NCBI RefSeq assembly: GCF_013386115.1
Contig: NZ_JACAOR010000015.1
Coordinates: 41,651 to 105,650, forward strand
Reading direction: 5' to 3'
Length of the DNA stretch: 64,000 nt
Source of the DNA: Pseudomonas gingeri
GTDB lineage: Bacteria > Pseudomonadota > Gammaproteobacteria > Pseudomonadales > Pseudomonadaceae
Made by a program: the position numbers and the translations under genes. Below, in pieces: positions 1 through 9,213 of this stretch; position 1 is the stretch's first letter; every line of letters starts with the position of its first letter. The notes beneath the pieces are model-generated. The model was given only the letters and a program-made list of their open reading frames with translations. It was not told the DNA's origin and did not search any database.

Positions 1-127
1 CTGGGGTCTTGTCGTAGCCATCGGCAGCAACGCTGTAGGCGCCCGGGGTGTGGCTGTAGCCATCGGCGGCAAAGGTGTTGGCAGCCAGTACGGAAAGGGT
101 CAGGGCGAGGATCAGTTTGGTTTTCAT
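1..127 (-). CDS. Small exported protein, 3' end outside the window (partial)
   Basis: Reading the minus strand from the ATG at 127, the product opens with a clear Sec signal peptide (Met-Lys-Thr-Lys, then a hydrophobic run ending in Asn-Thr-Phe-Ala-Ala). The mature part begins with short repeats of the form Ala-Asp-Gly-Tyr-(Ser/Asp) separated by about 12 residues. The gene runs off the left edge, so its length is unknown. Small exported proteins with such DGY-type repeats occur in Pseudomonas, but I know no firm function. Expected location is the periplasm or outside the cell. Confidence 0.7.
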   Translation of the reverse strand, partial: MKTKLILALTLSVLAANTFAADGYSHTPGAYSVAADGYDKTP

Positions 128-443
128 GGTCGTTGCTCCAGTCGGTAGTCGTTTTGTTCAGTGGGTGTGGAAGTCATATTACGCTGGTTAATTTGATTAA
201 AAAGCGCAAAAAAACGCTTAAATCAATCGTATAAATCGATGCTTATGGCGATGCAATCAGGCGGCGGTCACGTGATGCCCGAGAGCATGTGCGCAGGTCG
301 ATTTGGCGTAGGGTCAGAATGGAGGTAGGGAATTAACTGACTATTAATTCCGAAAATTCTTTTGCGCTTGCGCAGAAATGCGCGGGCTCGTCCTGTAAGG
401 ACGTGAGTGGCGGGATGCAGTCCGGCAAACAACACCGAACCTT

Positions 444-528
444 TGTAGGAGCCGGCTTGCCGGCGATGACGTCCGTATGGACGCTGCAAGGCTCAAAGGC
501 CTCATCGCCGGCAAGCCGACTCCTACAG
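444..528. repeat. REP doublet (inverted pair)
   Basis: Two inverted Pseudomonas REP cores (TGTAGGAGCCGGCTTGCCGG and its complement) face each other across about 40 bp, just downstream of the kgtP stop codon at 546. The rest of the 128-545 gap holds the AT-rich leader of the partial small gene on the minus strand; nothing else coding is visible there. Confidence 0.85.
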
Positions 529-545
529 GTTCAGGGCGTCGGTAC

Positions 546-1868
546 TCAGTCGGTTTCGATCCGCGAATGCTTGCGGGTGTCCTTCATGGTGATGTACACC
601 AGCAGCGAAACCGCGATGCAGGCGGTCACGTACCAGTAGTAGCCGGTTTCCATGCCGATGCTCTTGAACCACAGCGCAATGTATTCAGCGGTGCCACCGA
701 AGATCGATACCGTCAGTGCATACGGCAGGCCCACGCCCAGGGCGCGGATTTCCGTCGGGAACAGTTCGGCTTTGACCACCGCGTTGATCGAGGTGTAGCC
801 GCTGACGATGATCAGCGCGGCCATGATCAGGAAGAACGCGCCCCACCAGGTCTGGATGGTATGCAGGGTGCTGAGGATCGGCACGGTGCAGAGCGTGCCG
901 AGAATCCCGAAGGCGATCAGGATCGGCCGCCGGCCGACCTTGTCCGACAGTGCGCCGACCACCGGTTGCAGGCACATGAACAGGAACAGCGTGGCCGCCG
1001 AGATGGTGGTGGAGTCGGAGATGCTCATGCCGACGGTGTTCACCAGGTACTTCTGCATATAGGTGGTGTAGGTGTAGAAGGCCAGGGTACCGCCCATGGT
1101 CAGGCCGACCACGGTCATCAGTTCCTTGGGATGACGCATCAGTGTGCGCATCAGGCTTTCCTTCGGTTTTTCCTTCTTCTTGGTGAACGACTCGGTTTCT
1201 TCCATGCCGCGACGCAGGTAGAGCGCGACGACCGCACACAGGGCGCCGATGCCGAACGGAATCCGCCAGCCCCAGTCCTGCAACTGTTCGGTGGTCAGGG
1301 TCTGTTGCAGCACGATCAGCACTGCCAGGGCGATGAGCTGGCCGGAGATCAGGGTCACGTACTGGAAGCTGGAGAAGAAGCCGCGACGCTCCTTGGTCGC
1401 CATCTCGCTGAGGTACGTGGCCGAGGTGCCGTATTCGCCACCGACCGACAGGCCCTGCATCAGGCGGGCTACCACCAGCAGGATCGGGGCGCCGACACCG
1501 ATGGTTTCATAACCGGGGGTCAGGGCGATGATCAGGGAGCCGAAGCACATCAGCAGGACCGAGGCCATCAGGGCAGCCTTGCGTCCCTTGCGGTCGGCAT
1601 ACAGGCCCATCAGCCAGCCGCCGATCGGACGCATGAGGAAGCCTACGGCAAAGATCGCGGCGGTGTTGAGCAGTTGTGCGGTGGTGTCGCCCTTGGGGAA
1701 GAAGACCTTGGCGAAGTACAACGAGAACGCGGCGTAGACGTACCAGTCGTACCACTCGACCATGTTGCCGACCGAACCGCTGAAGATCGATTTCAAACGG
1801 CTGGAAGTGGTTCTTTCTTTTGCCGGCGCAGCCGCCGACCCGAGGGGCAGGGTAGAGGAGTTATCCAT
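546..1868 (-). CDS. kgtP: Alpha-ketoglutarate permease, MFS metabolite:H+ symporter family
   Basis: A 440-residue major facilitator transporter that should import 2-oxoglutarate with protons across the inner membrane. The sequence follows E. coli KgtP closely from memory: the GN(M/L)VEWYDWYVY first helix, FLMRPIGGW, the loop motif DRKGRK, RLMQGLSVGGEYGTSATY, FQYVTLI, and the second-half motif ALSDKVGRRP. Length is like KgtP (432). The start ATG is preceded by GAAGG. A sigma-54 promoter and paired upstream sites lie directly upstream, and a DctB/DctD-type two-component pair is the next operon, which fits MifR-controlled 2-oxoglutarate uptake as known in P. aeruginosa (PA5530). A related C5-dicarboxylate could also be a substrate. 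Confidence 0.9.
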   Translation of the reverse strand: MDNSSTLPLGSAAAPAKERTTSSRLKSIFSGSVGNMVEWYDWYVYAAFSLYFAKVFFPKGDTTAQLLNTAAIFAVGFLMRPIGGWLMGLYADRKGRKAALMASVLLMCFGSLIIALTPGYETIGVGAPILLVVARLMQGLSVGGEYGTSATYLSEMATKERRGFFSSFQYVTLISGQLIALAVLIVLQQTLTTEQLQDWGWRIPFGIGALCAVVALYLRRGMEETESFTKKKEKPKESLMRTLMRHPKELMTVVGLTMGGTLAFYTYTTYMQKYLVNTVGMSISDSTTISAATLFLFMCLQPVVGALSDKVGRRPILIAFGILGTLCTVPILSTLHTIQTWWGAFFLIMAALIIVSGYTSINAVVKAELFPTEIRALGVGLPYALTVSIFGGTAEYIALWFKSIGMETGYYWYVTACIAVSLLVYITMKDTRKHSRIETD

Positions 1869-1929
1869 CAGGGAACCTTCAAGTCATTGTTTTTGTGGAG
1901 CGCGCGCAAGCGCAGCCTGGCAGGGCTAT

Positions 1930-1945
1930 AGCAGGAGCCGTGCCA
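1930..1945 (-). promoter_or_regulatory. Sigma-54 (-24/-12) promoter of kgtP
   Basis: On the minus strand the sequence is TGGCACGGCTCCTGCT, which matches the consensus TGGCACGN4TTGCW at every position except one T. The invariant GG and GC have the correct 10-bp separation. Transcription should begin near 1919, leaving a leader of about 50 nt before the kgtP start at 1868. Confidence 0.85.
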
Positions 1946-1985
1946 GGGGCCGAAGGCCCGGTCCAGAGGGGTTGGCGGGAACTGA

Positions 1986-2034
1986 TAAGCGGAAATCCGC
2001 TCATGATGGATAAATCGGTAAGCGGAAAATCGCC
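1986..2034 (-). promoter_or_regulatory. Paired upstream activator sites, probable MifR enhancer
   Basis: Two related dyads lie 45-100 bp upstream of the -24/-12 promoter. Site 1 (1988-2001) is AGCGGAAATCCGCT, an inverted repeat with 6-bp arms. Site 2 (about 2020-2034) begins with the same AAGCGGAAA and has a weaker right arm. The centres are about 32 bp apart, three helical turns, as is usual for hexameric sigma-54 activators. Assignment to MifR is by proximity. Confidence 0.65.
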
Positions 2035-2063
2035 GATGCGGGATGTGTCAGGCGAAACATGAC

Positions 2064-2166
2064 TGTAGGGGCCGGGCTTGTCGGGACGGCGCATCGCCGC
2101 GAAGGCGATCTTGAGAGCGCCAGAAGCCTCACGGGCAATCCAGCGTCGACTGGCCGCTCCTACAGG
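2064..2166. repeat. Degenerate REP doublet
   Basis: A diverged REP core (TGTAGGGGCCGGGCTTGTCGGG) and an inverted partner ending in GGCCGCTCCTACAGG flank about 60 bp between the kgtP regulatory region and the mifR stop codon. Several changes from the consensus suggest an old copy. Confidence 0.6.
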
Positions 2167-2189
2167 TCAGGTGGCGTTCCAGAGGGGGG

Positions 2190-3524
2190 TTACTCCTCCT
2201 TGAGAAACATCTCCCGCGCCAGCCCATGGCGCTGCATCTTTTCATTGAAGGTCCGGCGGGGTAGTTGCAGCTCTTCGAGCACCGCCTTGACATCGCCCTT
2301 GTGTCGGGTCAGCGCCGAACGCAGGCATTGCGCTTCGAACGCTTCCTGCTGGGCCGCCAGGGATTGGCCGGGGTCGATGCCTTCCGGTTCCGGCTCGCCC
2401 AGGCCAAGCACCGAGCGTTCGGCGGCATTCGCCAGTTCCCGGACATTTCCCGGCCAGTCATGGCTCAGCAGCCGGCTCAACTGTGGCCCGCTCAGGGCGG
2501 TCGCGGCACGTCCCAGGCGCTCGGCCGCACCCTGGGCGAAGTGTTCGAACAGCAGCGGAATATCCTCGCGTCGCTCGCGCAACGGTGGCAGGCGCAGTTC
2601 GGCCACTGTCAGCCGGTAGGCCAGGTCTTCGCGAAAACGCCCGGCGCGGGCTTCCTCCAGCAGGTCGGGCTTGGTCGCGGCGACGATGCGCAGGTCGACA
2701 TGGATGCTCTGGTTGGAGCCCAGGCGCTCGAGTTTCTGCTCCTGCAGGACCCGCAGCAGTTTTACCTGCTGGGCCAGCGGCATGCTTTCGATCTCGTCGA
2801 GAAACAGCGTACCGCCGTCGGCGTATTCCAGCTTGCCGATGCGCTTGCCCTGGGCGCCGGTAAAGGCACCGCTTTCATGGCCGAACAACTCGGCCTCGAA
2901 CAACGGCTCGGGAATCGCCGCGCAGTTGAGCGCCACGAAGGGTTTGGCGGCACGCGGGCCGAAGTCATGCAGGCAGCGGGCGACCAGTTCCTTGCCGCTG
3001 CCGGTCTCGCCACGGATCAGCACGTTGACCGGCAGCGGCGCCAGCTCCAGCACTTGTCGCCGCAGGGTCTGCAGGCTGCGGGACACCCCGAGCAGGCTGG
3101 TTTCGAGTCGCGAGCGGCTGTCGGCCTGTTCATGCAGGCGGCGGTTTTCCAGGACCAGTCGGCGCTTTTCCAGGGCACGCCCGAGGCTGCCCAGCAGCGC
3201 TTCGGGACTGAAGGGCTTTTCCAGGAAGTCGTAGGCGCCGTCGCGCATGGCCTCGACCGCCATCTTCACATCGCCATGGCCGGTCAGCAGGATCACCGGC
3301 AGGTCGGCGTCGAGGGTGCGCACCCGCTCCAGCAACTCCAGGCCGCTGAGGCCCGGCATGCGCACGTCGCTGATGATCACGCCGGGAAAATGCGCCGGCA
3401 GCCGCGCCAGGCATTCCTCGGCGCGGCCGAAGACCTGCACCGCGAAGCCCGACAGGCTCAGCCACTGCTCCACGGCATTGCGAATGCTGGCTTCGTCATC
3501 GACCACCATCACCGTGTTCAACAT
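2190..3524 (-). CDS. mifR: Sigma-54-dependent response regulator, DctD/MifR type
   Basis: A 444-residue three-part activator. Residues 1-118 are a receiver domain with the acidic pair DD (9-10), phospho-acceptor D53 and K103. The central AAA+ domain has Walker A GETGSGKE (172-179), the sigma-54 contact loop GAFTGA (219-224) and Walker B GTLFLDE. The C-terminus is a Fis-type helix-turn-helix. When phosphorylated by the partner kinase it should remodel sigma-54 polymerase, most likely at the kgtP promoter. The ATG overlaps the end of the kinase gene by 7 bp, so the two are translationally coupled. DctD-like regulators for C4-dicarboxylates are the alternative; the neighbouring permease favours MifR. 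Confidence 0.88.
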   Translation of the reverse strand: MLNTVMVVDDEASIRNAVEQWLSLSGFAVQVFGRAEECLARLPAHFPGVIISDVRMPGLSGLELLERVRTLDADLPVILLTGHGDVKMAVEAMRDGAYDFLEKPFSPEALLGSLGRALEKRRLVLENRRLHEQADSRSRLETSLLGVSRSLQTLRRQVLELAPLPVNVLIRGETGSGKELVARCLHDFGPRAAKPFVALNCAAIPEPLFEAELFGHESGAFTGAQGKRIGKLEYADGGTLFLDEIESMPLAQQVKLLRVLQEQKLERLGSNQSIHVDLRIVAATKPDLLEEARAGRFREDLAYRLTVAELRLPPLRERREDIPLLFEHFAQGAAERLGRAATALSGPQLSRLLSHDWPGNVRELANAAERSVLGLGEPEPEGIDPGQSLAAQQEAFEAQCLRSALTRHKGDVKAVLEELQLPRRTFNEKMQRHGLAREMFLKEE

Positions 3525-5284
3525 GGGCTGTGTACCTCCAGGGCGATCGGCAGGGCCAGGGTGAACAGGGCGCCGCCGGGGCGGTTGTCGACGCTCAGGC
3601 GGCCGCCCAGTTCATGGACGATGGCATAGGATACCGCCAGTCCCAGCCCGAGGCCTTCTCCCACCGGTTTGGTGGTGAAGAACGGATCGAAGACCTTGGC
3701 CAGGTGTTCCTCGGCAATCCCGCCGCCGCTGTCACCGACGGTCAGCAACCACAATTGCTGGTCGGCCTCGATGCGGATTTCCAGGCGCTTGAGCGGTTTG
3801 TCGTGCATGGCGTCGAGGGCGTTGCGCAGCAGGTTGATCAGCACCTGTTCCAGGCGGATCGCATCGCCCCGGACCCAGGCCGGGCGGGTCAGGTGCAGCA
3901 CCGTGCTGACATTGTCCTCGCGCAGGCGCGGGTCGAGCAGTTGCAGCGACTGGTCGACCACGCCGGCCAGGTCCAGGGGCTCACGCAGGCCGCTGGGGCT
4001 TTGCCGGGCGTAGGTCTTCAGGTGCCCGGTCAAGGCCGCCATGCGGGTCAGCATCTGGTCGAGGGGTTCCAGGGCCTGATAGGCCGCCTCGATCCGCCCG
4101 TGATCCAGCAGCAGGCGCAAGGTCGCCAGTTGCATGCGCTGGGCGGTCAGCGGCTGGTTGATCTCATGGGCCAGGGCCGCGGACATCTGTCCCAGCGCCG
4201 CCAGCTTGGCCGATTGCACCAGGCCGTCCTGGGCCGTGCGCAGGTCGCGGGTCCGCTCCTCTACCAGGCGTTCCAGCTCTTCACGGCTGCGCTGGCGCAA
4301 ACGGGCCAGGCGCCAGCGCTGGTTGAGGAACAAGCCGAGAAACACCAGGGTCAGCCACAGGCCGGCACCAGCCAGCCCGGCGTTGCGGCGTTCCTCGGCG
4401 GCCAGTTGCGGTTTGCGCAGCAGGTGTAGGGTCCAGTGTTCGGTGTCCAGTGGCAGCGATTCCCACAGCAGTTCGGCGCGACCGGCGGGGGTGTCGACCC
4501 GGGTCAGGTAGCTGTTGTCGCCGAAGACCCGCAGGGTCTGGTGCTCGATGGGACTCAGGGCCTGCTTGTCATATTGGCGGGTACGACCGATCTCGCTGCG
4601 GTCACTGTCCGACAACGGCCGCAACAGGCGATAGCGCCAGCCCGGCTGGTTGGCGATAAACACGATGTCACGAGAATCGCTGACCAGCAGGGTGTCGTTG
4701 CCTTTGCTCCATTCGTGTTCGATCTCGGGGAACTCCAGCTTCACCACCATGGCCCCGATGAATTCGCCGCGGTCGTTGAACACTGCGCTGGAGAGGAAAT
4801 AACCTGGAATCCCGCTGGTCACGCCGACCGCGTAGAAATGCCCGCTGCCTTCGCTGCGGGTCTGGTTGAAGTAGGGGCGGAAGCCGTAGTAGTGGCCGAC
4901 ATAGCTGCTGGGCAGGCGCCAGTTGCTGGCGGCCACCGACAGACCGTTGCGATCGAGCAGCTGCAGGGTCGAGGAGCGTGCGGCGCCGTTGATGCGTTCA
5001 AGCTTGCGGTTGAGCGCGTCCTGCCGTTGCGGGCTGACCGGACCGTCGAGGGCTTCGCGCAGTTCCGAGTCCAGGGCCAGGACGGCGGGCAGGGCACGGT
5101 AGCGCTCGATCAGGGTATGCAGGGAATTGGCGTACAGCGTCAGTTGCGCCTTCCCGCGCGCGGCATCGTCCACCAGGGCCTGTTGCCCGGCGCGGTGCAC
5201 GGCCCAGCCGGCGGCCAGCGCGGTGCCGGCGAGGATCAGCAGGGTATGGAGCGCCAGACGCAGGGAACGGGGAATCGGCGGCAT
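3518..5284 (-). CDS. mifS: Membrane sensor histidine kinase, DctB/MifS type
   Basis: A 588-residue inner-membrane kinase. One membrane helix (about 12-30), a periplasmic Cache-like sensor of about 270 residues, a second helix (about 302-321), a short coiled linker, the H-box AHEINQPL with H373, then an HATPase domain ending with the G-boxes. It should sense an extracellular dicarboxylate, probably 2-oxoglutarate, and phosphorylate MifR. The frame stays open upstream to 5461, but those 59 extra residues are translated REP repeat, so I start at the ATG at 5284, right before the first hydrophobic helix. The ribosome site there is weak. Confidence 0.85.
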   Translation of the reverse strand: MPPIPRSLRLALHTLLILAGTALAAGWAVHRAGQQALVDDAARGKAQLTLYANSLHTLIERYRALPAVLALDSELREALDGPVSPQRQDALNRKLERINGAARSSTLQLLDRNGLSVAASNWRLPSSYVGHYYGFRPYFNQTRSEGSGHFYAVGVTSGIPGYFLSSAVFNDRGEFIGAMVVKLEFPEIEHEWSKGNDTLLVSDSRDIVFIANQPGWRYRLLRPLSDSDRSEIGRTRQYDKQALSPIEHQTLRVFGDNSYLTRVDTPAGRAELLWESLPLDTEHWTLHLLRKPQLAAEERRNAGLAGAGLWLTLVFLGLFLNQRWRLARLRQRSREELERLVEERTRDLRTAQDGLVQSAKLAALGQMSAALAHEINQPLTAQRMQLATLRLLLDHGRIEAAYQALEPLDQMLTRMAALTGHLKTYARQSPSGLREPLDLAGVVDQSLQLLDPRLREDNVSTVLHLTRPAWVRGDAIRLEQVLINLLRNALDAMHDKPLKRLEIRIEADQQLWLLTVGDSGGGIAEEHLAKVFDPFFTTKPVGEGLGLGLAVSYAIVHELGGRLSVDNRPGGALFTLALPIALEVHSPC

Positions 5285-5350
5285 GCGGGCAACGACAGGC
5301 TGGGGAGGGGCCGGAAAGATAACACGCCGGCCAAGGGTGTATACGGACCT

Positions 5351-5990
5351 TGTGGGAGCGGGCTTGCCCGCGAAAGCGGCGGCGCGGCTGGCATCGTCAT
5401 CGCTGGCAAGCCAGCTCCTACAGGGTTTCAGGCTGGACCATAGTCCGTGGCGAGCCGCCATCCTGTGGGAGCGGGCTTGCCCGCGAAAGTGGCGGTGAGG
5501 CTGGCCTCGTTATCGCTGGCAAGCCAGCTCCTACAGGGTTCCAGGCTGGGCAATAGTCCGTGGTGAAACATCGCCCTGTGGGAGCGGGCTTGCCCGCGAA
5601 AGCGGCGGCGCGGCTGGCATCGTCATTGCTGGCAAGCCAGCTCCTACAGGGTTCCAGGCTGGGCGATAGTCCGTGGCGAGCCCCCATCCTGTGGGAGCGG
5701 GCTTGCCCGCGAAAGCGGCGGTGCGGCTGGCATCGTCATCGCTGGCAAGCCAGCTCCTACAGGGTTCCAGGCTGGACCATAGTCCGTGGTGAGCCCTCAT
5801 CCTGTGGGAGCGGGCTTGCCCGCGAAAGTGGCGGTGAGGCTGGCCTCGTTATCGCTGGCAAGCCAGCTCCTACAGGGTTCCAGGCTGGACCATAGTCCGT
5901 GGCGAGCCACCATCCTGTGGGAGCGGGCTTGCCCGCGAAAGCGGCGGTGCGGCTGGCATCGTCATCGCTGGCAAGCCAGCTCCTACAGGT
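5351..5990. repeat. Tandem array of six 113-bp REP doublets
   Basis: The core TGTGGGAGCGGGCTTGCCCG begins at 5351, 5464, 5577, 5690, 5803 and 5916, a period of exactly 113 bp each time. Every unit holds that core, about 30 bp of GC-rich spacer, an inverted core (GCTGGCAAGCCAGCTCCTAC) and a linker around ATAGTCCGTGG. Units differ by a few substitutions and none is broken. The array fills the gap between mifS and bglX, with the 3' end of bglX ten bases away. Confidence 0.95.
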
Positions 5991-5999
5991 TGGCGGGTC

Positions 6000-8291
6000 T
6001 TACAACAACTCGAAGCTCTGCTGCGTCACATCCTGGGAGTCCAGGCCGATCTGCACATTGAACTTGCCTGGCTCGGCGGCGTACTGCAGCTGGGTGTTGT
6101 AGAACTTCAGGTCGTTCTCGTCGATGGTGAAGTGAATGACCTTCTCCTCACCGGCCTTGAGCATCACTTTCTGGAAGTTCTTCAGCTCCTTGATCGGCCG
6201 GATCATGGAGCCGGCGACGTCCTGGATATACAACTGCACCACGGTCTCGCCGTCACGCTTGCCGATGTTCTTGACCGTGACACTGGCATCGAGCTTGCCG
6301 CTCTTGTTCAGCGTGGTCGAGGACAGGGCCATGTTGCTCAGGCTGAAGTCGGTGTAGCTCAGGCCGTAGCCGAATGGGTACAGCGGGGTATTTTCCTCGT
6401 CGAAGTACTGCGAGGTGTAGTTGCCCGGCTTGCCCGGGGTAAACGGCCGGCCGATGGTCAGGTGGTTGTAGTACATCGGCACCTGGCCGACCGAGCGCGG
6501 GAAGGTGATCGGCAGCTTGCCCGACGGGTTGTAGTCGCCGAACAGCACGTCGGCGATGGCGTTGCCGCCTTCGGTCCCGCTGAACCAGGTTTCCAGCACG
6601 GCGGCGGCCTGGTCCTGTTCGTGGCCGATGGTCAGCGGCCGGCCGTTCATCAGCACCAGCACCAGCGGCTTGCCGGTGGCCTTGAGGGCCTTGATCAGCT
6701 CGCGCTGGCTTTCGGGGATGTTCAGGTCGGTACGGCTCGACGACTCGTGGGACATGCCCCGCGATTCGCCCACCGCTGCCACCACCACATCCGCTTGCTG
6801 CGCGGCCTTGACCGCTTCGTCGATCAGTTGCTGCGCCGGGCGCGGGTCGTCGACCACTTCCGGGGCATCGAAGTTGAGGAAGTTCAGGTAGTCGACGACC
6901 TTCTTGTCAGCGGTGATGTTCGAACCGCGGGCATAGATCAACTGGCCCTTGTCGCCCAGCGCACGGCTCATGCCGTCATACAGGGTGACCGATTGCGCCG
7001 GCAGGCCGGCGGCGGCCCAACTGCCCATCATGTCGATCGGTGCCTTGGCCAGCGGGCCGACCAGGGCGATCTTCGCCGATTTCTGCAGCGGCAGGGTCTG
7101 GTTCTGGTTCTTCAGCAGCACCAGGCTGCGACGCGCGATATCCCGGGCATCGCTGCGGTGCAGGCGGCTTTCGGCGTTGGTGTCGGCCGGATCGTCCTCG
7201 GCCTTGCCGATACGCAGGTACGGGTCCTTGAACAGGCCCATGTCGTACTTGGCACCGAGTACTTCACGCACGGCGTTGTCGAGGTCGCTCTGCGGCACTT
7301 CGCCGGACTTGACCAGCCCCGGCAGTTCCTTGGCATAGAGCGAATCGTTCATGCTCATGTCGATGCCGGCCTTGATCGCCAGCTTGGCCGCTTCGCGACC
7401 GTCCTTGGCGACACCGTGCTTGAGCAGTTCGAAAATCGCCCCGTGGTCGCTGACCGCCAGGCCCTTGAAGCCCCAGTCCTTGCGCAACAGGTCCTGCATC
7501 AGCCAGGTGTTGGAGGTGGCGGGCACGCCGTTGATCGAGTTCAGGGCGACCATCACCCCGCCCGCGCCGGCATCGATGGCGGCGCGATAGGGTGGCAGGT
7601 AGGTCTGGTACATCTTCACCGGGCTCATGTCGACCACGTTGTAGTCGCGACCGCCTTCCACCGCGCCGTAGAGGGCGAAGTGCTTGACGCTGGCCATGAT
7701 GCTGTCCGGTTCGCCCGGGCTCTTGCCCTGGTAGGCCTGGACCATCACCTTGGCAATGCGCGAGACCAGGTAGGTGTCCTCGCCGAAACCTTCGGAGGTG
7801 CGGCCCCAGCGCGGGTCGCGGGAAATATCGACCATGGGCGCGAAGGTGATGTCGAGGCTGTCGGCGCTGGCTTCCCGGGCGGCGATGCGTCCGGAGCGGC
7901 CGATGGCGTCCATGTCCCAGCTGGACGCCAGGCCCAGGCTGATGGGGAAGATGGTCCGGTGGCCGTGGATCACGTCATAAGCGAAGAACATCGGGATCTT
8001 CAGCCGGCTGCGCATGGCCGCGTCCTGCATCGGACGGTTTTCCGGGCGGGAGATGGAGTTGAAGGTGCCGCCGATGTTACCGGCGGCGATTTCCTTGCGG
8101 ATCAGTTCCCGGGGCATTTCCGGGCCGATACTGATCAGGCGCAACTGGCCGATCTTTTCCTCGAGGGTCATCTGCTTCATCAGGTTGGCGATGAAGGCGT
8201 CCTTTTGTGCAATGGGTGCAGGCTTTGTGTCAGCCACGACCGGGAGACTGGCCAGGCCGATAGCGAGGCCCAGCAAACACAGCTTCTTCAT
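6000..8291 (-). CDS. bglX: Periplasmic beta-glucosidase, glycoside hydrolase family 3
   Basis: A 763-residue exported enzyme that should hydrolyse beta-glucosides from the non-reducing end in the periplasm. A signal peptide ends at about residue 20 (VVA-DTKPA). The GH3 barrel follows, with SRDPRWGRTSEGFGED, KHFALYG and the nucleophile D282 in LAVSDHGA, where many family members have SDW. The second domain carries the probable acid/base glutamate in GMSHESSSRTD, and a C-terminal fibronectin III-like domain ends the protein. Length matches E. coli BglX (765). It is transcribed alone, toward the REP array. Confidence 0.93.
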   Translation of the reverse strand: MKKLCLLGLAIGLASLPVVADTKPAPIAQKDAFIANLMKQMTLEEKIGQLRLISIGPEMPRELIRKEIAAGNIGGTFNSISRPENRPMQDAAMRSRLKIPMFFAYDVIHGHRTIFPISLGLASSWDMDAIGRSGRIAAREASADSLDITFAPMVDISRDPRWGRTSEGFGEDTYLVSRIAKVMVQAYQGKSPGEPDSIMASVKHFALYGAVEGGRDYNVVDMSPVKMYQTYLPPYRAAIDAGAGGVMVALNSINGVPATSNTWLMQDLLRKDWGFKGLAVSDHGAIFELLKHGVAKDGREAAKLAIKAGIDMSMNDSLYAKELPGLVKSGEVPQSDLDNAVREVLGAKYDMGLFKDPYLRIGKAEDDPADTNAESRLHRSDARDIARRSLVLLKNQNQTLPLQKSAKIALVGPLAKAPIDMMGSWAAAGLPAQSVTLYDGMSRALGDKGQLIYARGSNITADKKVVDYLNFLNFDAPEVVDDPRPAQQLIDEAVKAAQQADVVVAAVGESRGMSHESSSRTDLNIPESQRELIKALKATGKPLVLVLMNGRPLTIGHEQDQAAAVLETWFSGTEGGNAIADVLFGDYNPSGKLPITFPRSVGQVPMYYNHLTIGRPFTPGKPGNYTSQYFDEENTPLYPFGYGLSYTDFSLSNMALSSTTLNKSGKLDASVTVKNIGKRDGETVVQLYIQDVAGSMIRPIKELKNFQKVMLKAGEEKVIHFTIDENDLKFYNTQLQYAAEPGKFNVQIGLDSQDVTQQSFELL

Positions 8292-8534
8292 GAATGATTA
8301 TCTCGGGGCCCGATACGGCGAGGTGTTCGAGCACCGGCCGGGCTGTTTAGTTATAGGGAGCGACTATTGTTGTGCCAATAAATCCAGCACACTTCTGAAC
8401 TGTTTTTCGCGCTGGGCATCTTTTAGCTGATTGGCTTCATACATTCCAGTGGCAGCGGCGGATTATGCCTGAGCCCCCGGTGCGAAAAATCCTAGGATTT
8501 CTCCCTTTTTATCGTTTCAAGGAGCGTTTCGAGC

Positions 8535-9143
8535 ATGCAGGCACAACCGGGCTTCCGTTCGAGCTGGAGATTCGCCGTCCTGGCCTTGCTGGCCACTTTG
8601 CTGGCCGGCTGCGGCATCAACAACATTCCCACCTACGACGAGCAGGTGAAGGCCAACTGGGCCCAGGTGCAGAACCAGTACCAGCGCCGGGCGGACCTGA
8701 TTCCGAACCTGGTGGAAACGGTCAAGGGCTATGCGAAACAGGAACAGGAAACCCTGACCGCGGTGATCGAGGCGCGCTCCAGGGCCACTTCGATCCAGGT
8801 CGATGCCAGCACCCTGGACAATCCCGAGAAGCTCAAGCAGTACCAGGAAGCCCAGGGCCAGCTGACCGGCGCCCTCAGCCGGCTGATGGTGGTCTCGGAG
8901 CGTTACCCGGACCTCAAGTCGAACCAGAACTTCCTCGCCCTGCAGTCCCAGCTGGAAGGCACGGAAAACCGCATCAGCGTGGCGCGGCGTGACTTTATCC
9001 TCAGCGTCGAGAAGTACAACACCGAGATCCGCACCTTTCCCGGTCGTCTCTGGCACAGCCTGATGTACAGCGACCTGCCGCTGCGCCCGACCTTCGAAGC
9101 GACCGCCCAGGACGCCGACAAGGCCCCGCAGGTGAAGTTCTGA
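8535..9143 (+). CDS. LemA family lipoprotein
   Basis: A 202-residue protein with a short N-terminal segment, a hydrophobic stretch and a lipobox LAGC (Cys26), then the LemA signature: NWAQVQNQYQRRADLIPNLVETVKGY, followed by a long helical body with PDLKSNQNFLALQSQLEGTENRI and a FPG motif near the end. It should be lipid-anchored on the periplasmic side. AAGGAGCG lies 8 bases before the ATG. It is the first gene of an operon with two TPM-domain genes, a common pairing for LemA proteins. The molecular role of the family is unclear. Confidence 0.88.
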   Translation: MQAQPGFRSSWRFAVLALLATLLAGCGINNIPTYDEQVKANWAQVQNQYQRRADLIPNLVETVKGYAKQEQETLTAVIEARSRATSIQVDASTLDNPEKLKQYQEAQGQLTGALSRLMVVSERYPDLKSNQNFLALQSQLEGTENRISVARRDFILSVEKYNTEIRTFPGRLWHSLMYSDLPLRPTFEATAQDADKAPQVKF

Positions 9144-9213
9144 TCACTCGCCGGGCCTTGCCGCGCGGCTGCGTGGCCAGGCCCGGCCCAGCGTCATCAC
9201 GGACGAGGTAGGC

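Noticed and set aside
477..1931. 484-codon plus-strand frame opposite kgtP, and similar long antisense frames at 6132-8297, 56690-58189 and 61430-63130
   Set aside because: They mirror strong genes with recognised products; their translations are low-complexity, as expected for GC-rich shadow frames.
3518..5461. 647-residue form of the sensor kinase
   Set aside because: The additional N-terminal residues are mostly translated REP repeat and lie before the first membrane helix.
5351..5990. CRISPR array
   Set aside because: The whole 113-bp unit repeats, including the parts that would be spacers, and the cores are Pseudomonas REP sequences.
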